Below, piece by piece: positions 7,481-13,237 of a stretch of 13,981 nucleotides of DNA (its first letter is position 1; every line of letters begins with the position of its first letter). The notes under the pieces were generated by a model. The model saw nothing but the letters and a program-made list of their open reading frames with translations. It was not told where the DNA came from and did no database searches. The position numbers and the translations under genes are program-made. Source of the DNA: Cyanobacteria bacterium OH_PDB_112 (GTDB lineage Bacteria > Cyanobacteriota > Vampirovibrionia > Gastranaerophilales > CAJFVJ01); the NCBI GenBank assembly GCA_023457295.1, contig JAEWLZ010000094.1, positions 1-13,981 of the forward strand, given 5' to 3'.

Positions 7481-7510
7481 GTTAAAATTATTATTATTAA
7501 TAGTTTTAAC
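7481..7510. repeat. 30-bp near-perfect dyad upstream of gyrA
   Basis: GTTAAAATTATTA and TAATAGTTTTAAC form 13 pairs (one T-G) around a 4-base loop. The dyad ends 6 bases before the gyrA ribosome site (GAGGTG, 7517-7522). No T-run follows, so it does not look like a terminator. It may be an operator dyad or a leader hairpin. A possible extended -10 (TGTTAAAAT, 7480-7488) overlaps its left arm. Confidence 0.5.
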
Positions 7511-7527
7511 AATAGTGAGGTGTAGAG

Positions 7528-10011
7528 TTGAGCAGCCAAAAAAGTATATTCGGTGACGGAAATATAGTTTCAATAAATATTAGGGACGAAATGAAACGTT
7601 CTTACATAGATTATGCGATGTCTGTTATTGTAGGACGTGCGTTACCTGATGTTCGTGACGGATTAAAGCCTGTTCATAGAAGAATTCTATTCGCGATGAA
7701 CGAACTTGGCATGACTCCTGATAAGCCTTATAAAAAGTCAGCTCGTATCGTTGGTGAAGTTCTTGGTAAATATCACCCTCACGGCGATACGGCGGTTTAT
7801 GATTCTTTGGTGCGTATGGCGCAGGATTTTTCTACCCGTTATCAAACAATTGACGGGCACGGAAATTTCGGAAGTGTTGACGGTGATAGTGCGGCGGCAA
7901 TGCGTTATACAGAAGCAAGAATGGCTCCTGTTACAACTGCAATGCTTGCAGATATTGACTCTGAAACTGTTGATTTTATGCCAAACTTTGATGGCAGTCT
8001 TGAAGAGCCTATGGTTTTGCCTGTAAGATTGCCTATGCTTTTACTTAACGGTGTAAGCGGTATTGCCGTTGGTATGGCGACCAATGTTCCTCCTCACAAT
8101 GCGACAGAAGTTATTAACGGAACAATTGCTTTGATTGATAATCCAAGTCTTGAAATCTCTGATTTGATGGAATATATTAAAGGTCCTGATTTCCCGACAG
8201 CCGCAACCATTATGGGTACATCTGAAATAATTCAGGCATATGAAACAGGTCGTGGAAGTGTTGTTATGCGTGCTGTTTCAGGTTTTGAAGAAATAGCTGG
8301 TGGCGCAGGTCGTCAATCAAGAATGGCAATAGTTATTACCGAACTTCCATATCAAGTTAACAAAGCTAATTTGATTGAAAAAATAGCAGACCTTGTCCGT
8401 GACAAAAAAATCGAAGGTATTTCAGATCTTCGTGATGAGTCTGACCGTGACGGTATGCGTGTAGTAATTGAGCTTAAGCGTGATGCGAAACCGGAAGTTG
8501 TTAAAAACAACCTTTACAAGCATACTCAGCTTCAAACTACTTTTGGTGTCAATATGCTTGCTCTTGTAGGCAAACAGCCTCGTTTACTTAATTTGAAACA
8601 GGTTTTAAACGAATTTATCGAGCATAGAGTTGAAATTGTCACTCGCAGAACTCGTTTTGACCTTAAAAAAGCCAGAGCCAGAGCGCACATATTAAAAGGT
8701 TTAATTATAGCTTTAGGATCTTTGGATGCGGTTATTGAGCTTATAAAATCTTCAAAAACAACTGAAGAGGCTCGTAACGGCTTGATTACCAAGTTTGGAC
8801 TTGATCATGATCAGGCAAATGCAATCCTTGAAATGCAATTACGTAGGTTAACAGGGCTTGAACAAGAAAAAATTCAGGCGGAATATCAAGAACTTCAACG
8901 TAAAATTGCTGAGTATGAAGCTATTTTGGCAGATAGAAATAAAGTTCTTGCCATAATCAAAAAAGAACTTGAAGAAGATAGAGAGCAATATGGCGATGAG
9001 CGTAAAACGCAAATTATTCCTCACCAAGACGAATTAAGCGTTAAAGATTTGACGCCAAATGTGCCTATGACGGTATTTATTACTTCACAAGGTTATATTA
9101 AACGTATTTCATTGGATACTTTTGAACGTCAAAACCGTGCAACACGCGGCAAAGGCGGAATAAAAACCAAAGAAAACGATGATGTGGCACATTTCTTTAC
9201 TACGATGATGCATGACAAGGTATTGTTCTTCTCGTCAAAAGGGACTGTATACAGCTTAAATGTTTACGATTTCCCTGAAGGAGGTCGCCAGGCAAAAGGT
9301 TTACCTATTGTCAATTTGCTGCCTATTGAGCAAAACGAAAAAATTACGGCGGTCGTTCCGGTATCCAAATTTGACGAAGAAAGCAACTTGCTTATGTTGA
9401 CACGCAAGGGCTATATTAAGCGTATTGAGTTAAGTAACTTCGAAAATATCAGAAAAAGCGGTATTATTGCCATCGGGCTTGATGATGATGATGTTCTTGA
9501 ATGGGTAAAAGAAGCCAAATCAACAGATGAAATCATCATAGGAACAAGCAATGGTATGGCTATACGTTTTGCTATTTCTGACCTTCGTCCGTTAGGAAGA
9601 AGCGCGCGCGGGGTAATTTCAATGAAGCTCCGTAAGGAAGATACTTTAATCGGTTGCGATATTGTTCCAAAAGATAGAGATGCTGATTTGCTTGTTGTAA
9701 CATCAGACGGTTTTGGAAAACGTACTCCTATGTCAGAGTTCCGTCCTCAAAATCGTGGAGGTATGGGCTTGATTGCTACTAAGTTCAAAAAACTTACAAG
9801 CCGCCTGACGACACTCACTATTGTGGATGAAGATGATGAAATTATGATTGCCTCAGCAAACGGTGTTGTGACCCGTCAAAAAGCAGACCATATCCCAAAA
9901 CAAGGTCGTCCTGCAACAGGTGTTAAGGTTCAAAATATGATGGATGATGATACTATTGTTGCGGTTAACAAGATTATCGTTCCTGATGATGAAGTAGATG
10001 ACGAAGAATAG
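7528..10011 (+). CDS. gyrA: DNA gyrase subunit A
   Basis: This is the breakage-reunion subunit of gyrase, which works with GyrB to introduce negative supercoils. It has 827 residues. The start is TTG at 7528 with GAGGTG 5 bases upstream; no better in-frame start precedes the conserved N-terminus. The catalytic tyrosine is Y127 in AAMRYTEARM. The quinolone region reads HPHGDTAVYDSLVRMAQ, with Thr88 and Asp92 at positions equivalent to E. coli Ser83 and Asp87. The winged-helix/tower region extends to about 480, followed by a six-blade beta-pinwheel domain (about 510-805) and an acidic tail. The GyrA box is atypical: QNRATRGKGG at 535-544 instead of QRRGGKG, resembling cyanobacterial GyrA as I remember it. 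It ends at a strong terminator. Confidence 0.98.
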   Translation: MSSQKSIFGDGNIVSINIRDEMKRSYIDYAMSVIVGRALPDVRDGLKPVHRRILFAMNELGMTPDKPYKKSARIVGEVLGKYHPHGDTAVYDSLVRMAQDFSTRYQTIDGHGNFGSVDGDSAAAMRYTEARMAPVTTAMLADIDSETVDFMPNFDGSLEEPMVLPVRLPMLLLNGVSGIAVGMATNVPPHNATEVINGTIALIDNPSLEISDLMEYIKGPDFPTAATIMGTSEIIQAYETGRGSVVMRAVSGFEEIAGGAGRQSRMAIVITELPYQVNKANLIEKIADLVRDKKIEGISDLRDESDRDGMRVVIELKRDAKPEVVKNNLYKHTQLQTTFGVNMLALVGKQPRLLNLKQVLNEFIEHRVEIVTRRTRFDLKKARARAHILKGLIIALGSLDAVIELIKSSKTTEEARNGLITKFGLDHDQANAILEMQLRRLTGLEQEKIQAEYQELQRKIAEYEAILADRNKVLAIIKKELEEDREQYGDERKTQIIPHQDELSVKDLTPNVPMTVFITSQGYIKRISLDTFERQNRATRGKGGIKTKENDDVAHFFTTMMHDKVLFFSSKGTVYSLNVYDFPEGGRQAKGLPIVNLLPIEQNEKITAVVPVSKFDEESNLLMLTRKGYIKRIELSNFENIRKSGIIAIGLDDDDVLEWVKEAKSTDEIIIGTSNGMAIRFAISDLRPLGRSARGVISMKLRKEDTLIGCDIVPKDRDADLLVVTSDGFGKRTPMSEFRPQNRGGMGLIATKFKKLTSRLTTLTIVDEDDEIMIASANGVVTRQKADHIPKQGRPATGVKVQNMMDDDTIVAVNKIIVPDDEVDDEE

Positions 10012-10018
10012 AAATATT

Positions 10019-10054
10019 AAAAAGCCCTTAATTCAATCGAGTTAAGGGCTTTTT
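10019..10054. terminator. Bidirectional intrinsic terminator between gyrA and the PHP gene
   Basis: AAAAAGCCCTTAA pairs perfectly (13 bp) with TTAAGGGCTTTTT. Three further pairs can form in the loop, leaving AATC. T-runs occur on both strands, so it can end gyrA on the plus strand and the deoC-PHP transcript on the minus strand. Confidence 0.93.
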
Positions 10055-10062
10055 AGTTTAAT

Positions 10063-11094
10063 TTATATAATCAAAATCGGATTTGAAAAAATCCAAGGCT
10101 TACCCTGAAAGTATGCTTCAATGCGGTATTTTCCACGATCAAGACGGTCAAATTCGAGGTTATCTCCAACAGTATTCCATATTTTTTGCCCGTCATAAAA
10201 TATATTTATTTCAGCTTTTTGCGGAAGTTTTACCATAAGTTTTGTGTAATCATCAAGTTCTATTGCTCCGCCTGAAAAAGCTTTACGAACAGAGTTCTGG
10301 GCACAAAAAATAGGATATTTGTTCTTTTTTGTCCATGCCCTATTCATAATAAGGTTTTCACCTTTTTTAACAGCGTCCAAAATCGCTCTTTTTCTGCTAT
10401 GAAAATCATCAGGTAAAGCATTTTCAAAATGCAAAAAATTGGTTATTGTCTCAAAAGTTTCTTTGTAAGGGAAAACTTTTACTGTAAGAAAACTTTTTTT
10501 AAACTCCAATGCATGGACATCAACGCCGCCTATTGCCGGGATAATATGAGGCGTTTCGTTGTTTAAGGTATCCCACCAGTTCATTGTTTGCGCAGTTGGC
10601 CCAGAAAGAACATTATTTCTAAAAAGCAGCGCTTTTAAGGTCTCTAAGGGTTCATCAGCATTGTAAAAATCTACCCAGTCAGACATATAATTCCAAATTT
10701 CTATTCCGCCAAAATCTCTTATACCCCAATCCATCCAACGAAGAGCAGGGTATGAATTTTTGCGGTCGACGCTTTCGTCAGGGTGCGCAATAAAACCGAA
10801 TCCGCCCTGATTTTTGACTTCTTGAACAAATTGACGCGGATGAAGTTCACAAGAAATTGGTTTTTGGATGTCGAAAGCAAGGTAATGGTTTGCATCGTCG
10901 GGCGAAATTTCTGTTCCTGTAATTACACAAATGCCGTCATAGAAACCTTCTTCGGCTTCCATATTATTATGATCTGTCACCAAAATCCATGATAATCCTG
11001 CTTGTTTGGCAGCATAAGCCACTTCTTCAAGACTTCCTGTTCCGTCAGAGTGTGTTGTATGAATATGAATTGCTCCTGGATATATATGAACCAT
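10063..11094 (-). CDS. PHP-domain metal-dependent phosphoesterase
   Basis: This 343-residue soluble protein has a canonical PHP metal site: HIHTTHSDGT (H10, H12, D17), VTDHNN (D41, H42), GTEIS (E62), IAHPDE (H104) and GGVDVHA (D192, H194). These motifs coordinate a trinuclear metal cluster in the YciV/polymerase-PHP superfamily, which hydrolyses phosphate esters or short oligonucleotides; the substrate here cannot be told. Residues about 275-343 look like a C-terminal all-beta domain (KLMVKLP...EINIFYDGQKIW...YRIEAYF). No signal peptide is seen. The ATG at 11094 has AGGA overlapping the deoC stop codon (TAGGA), with an 11-base gap, so it is the second gene of a deoC operon. It ends at the terminator shared with gyrA. 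Confidence 0.9.
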   Translation of the reverse strand: MVHIYPGAIHIHTTHSDGTGSLEEVAYAAKQAGLSWILVTDHNNMEAEEGFYDGICVITGTEISPDDANHYLAFDIQKPISCELHPRQFVQEVKNQGGFGFIAHPDESVDRKNSYPALRWMDWGIRDFGGIEIWNYMSDWVDFYNADEPLETLKALLFRNNVLSGPTAQTMNWWDTLNNETPHIIPAIGGVDVHALEFKKSFLTVKVFPYKETFETITNFLHFENALPDDFHSRKRAILDAVKKGENLIMNRAWTKKNKYPIFCAQNSVRKAFSGGAIELDDYTKLMVKLPQKAEINIFYDGQKIWNTVGDNLEFDRLDRGKYRIEAYFQGKPWIFSNPILII

Positions 11095-11105
11095 TTGATT
11101 TTTTC

Positions 11106-11786
11106 CTAATAAAGATTTTCCGATTTTAGTCCCTGCATGATTTTCACGCCTGCGCTTGTGCCAAGACGTACAGCCCCTGCTTCTATCATTTTTTGGGCGT
11201 CTTCTAAAGAACGTATTCCGCCTGATGCTTTAACTTGCAGTCCAAAATCTTTCACCGTTTCGTACATAAGTTTTACATCTTCGGCTTTAGCCCCCACGCC
11301 GTCTTTCACAAAACCTGTTGAAGTTTTAACAAATTTTGCGCCTGCTTCTATGGAAATCTGACATGCTTTTTTTATTTCTTCTTTTGAAATCAAATCTGTT
11401 TCCAAAATAACTTTAACCGGTTTTGTGCCGGAAGCTTTTACAACTTCTTTAATATCATTTTTGATAAAATCGTAATTTTTTTCTTTTAGTTCTGTGATAT
11501 TTATTACCATATCAATTTCATCAGCCCCGTCTTTTACAGCTTGTTCTGCCTCAAAAGCTTTTACTTTTGTTGCATTAGCACCCAAAGGAAAGCCGATAAC
11601 AGTTACAATATTGATAGGTGATTCTTTAAGGTAATCCTTAGCGAACGCAACATTGCAAGGATTGATGCAAATTCCTTTAAATGAGTATTCTTTAGCTTCA
11701 TCTAAAAGAGTTTTAATTTCTTCTTTTGTTGCGTTTGGCTTTAAGAGAGTGTGTTCTATATAGGTGTTTATATTATTTATTTCCAT
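11106..11786 (-). CDS. deoC: Deoxyribose-phosphate aldolase
   Basis: DeoC cleaves 2-deoxyribose-5-phosphate to glyceraldehyde-3-phosphate and acetaldehyde in deoxynucleoside salvage. It has 226 residues from ATG 11786 (MEINNINTYIEHTLLKP), matching the usual compact form of about 220. The open frame continues upstream for 61 codons, but that part has no family similarity and overlaps the promoter. Catalytic residues: D92 (DEIDMVIN), Schiff-base lysine K154 in FVKTSTGF, and K186 in VKASGGIR. The phosphate-binding GTSAG is at about 209-213. No Shine-Dalgarno precedes the ATG. A strong promoter places transcription start on the ATG itself, so the mRNA may be leaderless. A PHP phosphoesterase gene follows 11 bases downstream. 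Confidence 0.96.
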   Translation of the reverse strand: MEINNINTYIEHTLLKPNATKEEIKTLLDEAKEYSFKGICINPCNVAFAKDYLKESPINIVTVIGFPLGANATKVKAFEAEQAVKDGADEIDMVINITELKEKNYDFIKNDIKEVVKASGTKPVKVILETDLISKEEIKKACQISIEAGAKFVKTSTGFVKDGVGAKAEDVKLMYETVKDFGLQVKASGGIRSLEDAQKMIEAGAVRLGTSAGVKIMQGLKSENLY

Positions 11787-11792
11787 AAAAAA

Positions 11793-11821
11793 ATTATAGC
11801 AGGGTTTGAAAAGTATGTGAA
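11793..11821 (-). promoter_or_regulatory. deoC promoter, predicted leaderless start
   Basis: On the minus strand: TTCACA (11816-11821), a 17-base spacer, and a perfect TATAAT (11793-11798) with TGC in front (extended -10). Six bases separate the -10 box from the A of the deoC ATG, so the expected +1 coincides with the start codon. Confidence 0.7.
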
Positions 11822-11833
11822 ATTTTTTATAAA
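11806..11833 (+). promoter_or_regulatory. Candidate upstream infC promoter (P1), overlapping the deoC promoter
   Basis: TTGAAA (11806-11811), a 16-base spacer and TATAAA (11828-11833) face infC. The predicted start near 11840 would give a leader of about 226 bases containing the structured region 11848-12001. It overlaps the opposing deoC promoter. Confidence 0.45.
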
Positions 11834-11847
11834 ATGAATTAAAATAA

Positions 11848-12011
11848 GGATTTTTATTTGAAAAAGCGGATTTTGGGAGGGAGTAAAACTCGCCTGATGA
11901 AAAAGGCGATGACGTGAAGCTTTTCAAAAAGAAAAGCGGAACAGAGTTCAAACCTTTTGAATTGCCCAAAAATCCAAGAGGAGATTAAAATTTGGATTTT
12001 TATTTGAAAAA
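11848..12011 (+). other. Candidate structured leader region between deoC and infC, flanked by 18-bp direct repeats
   Basis: The 18-base sequence GGATTTTTATTTGAAAAA occurs at 11848-11865 and 11994-12011. Between them lies a segment richer in G+C than its surroundings. GGATTTTGGG (11868-11877) can pair with CCCAAAAATCC (11965-11975, one bulge), enclosing three hairpins: TCGCC/GGCGA (11890-11909), GCTTTTC/GAAAAGC (11919-11937) and AGTTCAAA/TTTGAATT (11945-11963). AAAAATCC (11968-11975) can instead pair with GGATTTTT at 11994-12001, a mutually exclusive fold. No known riboswitch class is recognised. A coding-like open frame on the same strand (11887-11988) is a rival explanation. Confidence 0.4.
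11887..11988 (+). pseudogene. Coding-like frame without a proper start; possible gene remnant
   Basis: Between stops at 11884 and 11986 the frame reads as a protein-like stretch containing DEKGDDVKLFKKK and ending FKPFELPKNPRGD. The only in-frame canonical start is a GTG at 11914, giving 24 residues, without a ribosome site. It could be the decayed 3' end of a lost gene, or chance. No family is recognised. Confidence 0.25.
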
Positions 12012-12031
12012 TATTGAATTTATGTGATAAT
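12004..12031 (+). promoter_or_regulatory. Candidate proximal infC promoter (P2)
   Basis: TTGAAA (12004-12009), a 16-base spacer and GATAAT (12026-12031) preceded by TGT (extended -10). The predicted start is near 12038, giving a leader of about 28 bases with AGGAG at 12053-12057. The -35 box lies in the second copy of the 18-bp repeat. Confidence 0.5.
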
Positions 12032-12065
12032 AAAAAATGACGTAAATTATTTAGGAGAAAGAATC

Positions 12066-12584
12066 ATTAACGAAAAACTTATGGAACAATTGCCAATTAA
12101 CGAAAGAATTCGCTCAAAAGAAGTTCTTCTTATTGATGATGAAGGTAACAATTTAGGAGCAATAGCTACTGCAAAAGCACTTCAAATGGCTAAAGACAAA
12201 GATTTGGATTTAGTTGTTATTTCCCCGAATCAAGACCCTCCGGTCGCTAAAATATTGGATTACGGAAAATACAAGTTTCAGTCAGAAAAAAAAGCCAAAG
12301 AAGCTAAGAAAAAACAGCATGTAGTTTCCCTAAAAGAATTAAAATTGCGTTATAAAATCGACCAGCATGACTATCTTGTAAGAATAAAAAGTATAAAAAA
12401 GTTCATAGAAGCTGGAAATAAAGTTAAGATCGTGATAATGTTAAGGGGTCGAGAGATTCAGCATGCCCATTTGGCTATGGGGCTGATGGAAAGAATTTTG
12501 ACTGACTTGGAAGGATTTCCAATGACAGTCGAGAAAAAGCCTTCTCGAGAAGGCAATAACGTGTTAATGATATTAACTCCATAA
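12066..12584 (+). CDS. infC: Translation initiation factor IF-3, predicted AUU start
   Basis: IF-3 binds the 30S subunit, prevents premature 50S joining and rejects non-canonical start codons. The N-domain begins PINERIRSKEVLLIDDEG and includes DLDLVVISPNQDPPVAKILDYGKYKF; a basic linker (KKAKEAKKKQ) follows. The C-domain is ELKLRYKIDQHDY...KIVIMLRGREIQH...MILTP. I place the start at ATT 12066 (172 residues): AGGAG at 12053-12057 lies 8 bases upstream, and AUU is the known autoregulated start of infC in E. coli and Bacillus. Alternatives are ATC 12063, ATG 12081 (23 bases from the ribosome site) and GTG 12024 (no ribosome site). It heads the infC-rpmI-rplT operon. Confidence 0.93.
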   Translation: MNEKLMEQLPINERIRSKEVLLIDDEGNNLGAIATAKALQMAKDKDLDLVVISPNQDPPVAKILDYGKYKFQSEKKAKEAKKKQHVVSLKELKLRYKIDQHDYLVRIKSIKKFIEAGNKVKIVIMLRGREIQHAHLAMGLMERILTDLEGFPMTVEKKPSREGNNVLMILTP

Positions 12585-12608
12585 AATCGGGTTCAAAAGG
12601 AGAAAACC

Positions 12609-12818
12609 ATGCCTAAAATGAAAACACACCGCGCAGGTGCAAAAAGATATAAAGTTACGGCAACCGGCAAAATTTTAAGAAGAAAAGCCGGAAAAAGCCA
12701 CTTGTTGGAACATAAATCAAAAAAATCTAAAAACAATATGTCAAAAATGACAGAAGTGTTCAAAGGAAATTTGGACAAAATTAAAGCAGAGTTACCATAT
12801 TTAAAATATTCCAGATAG
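12609..12818 (+). CDS. rpmI: 50S ribosomal protein L35
   Basis: This is a basic 69-residue protein of the large subunit. It begins MPKMKTHRAGAKRYKVTATGKI and continues RRKAGKSHLLEHKSKKSK, the L35 signature; the C-terminus contains LPYLKYSR. ATG 12609 has a strong AAGGAG at 12597-12602. infC ends 24 bases upstream and rplT starts 13 bases downstream, the universal infC-rpmI-rplT order. Confidence 0.97.
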   Translation: MPKMKTHRAGAKRYKVTATGKILRRKAGKSHLLEHKSKKSKNNMSKMTEVFKGNLDKIKAELPYLKYSR

Positions 12819-12831
12819 GAGCAGATAAAAA

Positions 12832-13185
12832 ATGGCTAGAGTAAAACGCGGAAACGTACTTCGCAAAAGACATAAAAAAATCCTTAAACTGGCAAAAGGT
12901 TTCAAAGGAGCTAGAAGCAGACTGTTCAAAGTCGCTAATCAGGCTGTTATGAAAGCTTTGTGCTATCAATACAGAGACAGACGTCATCTAAAAAGAAATA
13001 TGCGTCGTTTATGGATTATCAGAATCAACGCAGCAGCTAGAATGAACGGTTTAAGCTATTCAAAACTTACAAATGCTTTGAAAAAAGCAAATATTGTTGT
13101 AAACAGAAAAATGTTAGCTGATATCGCTGTTCGTGATACAGCAGCTTTTACAAAAATTGTTGAAACAGCAAAAGCCGCTGTATAA
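12832..13185 (+). CDS. rplT: 50S ribosomal protein L20
   Basis: L20 binds 23S rRNA early in 50S assembly and in several bacteria represses its own operon. The 117-residue length is standard. It begins MARVKRGNVLRKRHKKILKLAKGF, followed by GARSRLFKVANQAVMKA, YRDRRHLKRNMRRLWIIRINAAAR and GLSYSKLTNALKKA, a very close match to the family. ATG 12832 has TAGGAG upstream. No rpmI-proximal L20-binding leader is evident in the short intergenic spaces, so any L20 control would have to act in the leader upstream of infC. It ends shortly before an intrinsic terminator. Confidence 0.98.
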   Translation: MARVKRGNVLRKRHKKILKLAKGFKGARSRLFKVANQAVMKALCYQYRDRRHLKRNMRRLWIIRINAAARMNGLSYSKLTNALKKANIVVNRKMLADIAVRDTAAFTKIVETAKAAV

Positions 13186-13206
13186 AATTACAATTTAAAA
13201 TTAACT

Positions 13207-13237
13207 AAAAAGCCAAAGTATTTAACTTTGGCTTTTT
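13207..13237. terminator. Bidirectional intrinsic terminator after rplT
   Basis: AAAAAGCCAAAGT pairs perfectly (13 bp) with ACTTTGGCTTTTT around the loop ATTTA, with T-runs on both strands. It ends the infC-rpmI-rplT unit. The convergent minus-strand gene has its stop codon in the loop (13222-13224). Confidence 0.93.

Noticed and set aside
7528..10011. Assignment of the topoisomerase gene as parC instead of gyrA
   Set aside because: The full six-blade C-terminal domain, a GyrA-box-like motif and the acidic tail favour GyrA.
11894..11900. CTGATGA, the first core motif of a hammerhead ribozyme
   Set aside because: The required stem II followed by GAAA and a flanking stem III/cleavage triplet could not be assembled around it; the motif probably occurs by chance within a small hairpin loop.
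11787..11969. 61-codon upstream extension of deoC
   Set aside because: It has no similarity to DeoC, crosses a near-consensus promoter and reads through the structured region; the family N-terminus begins at 11786.
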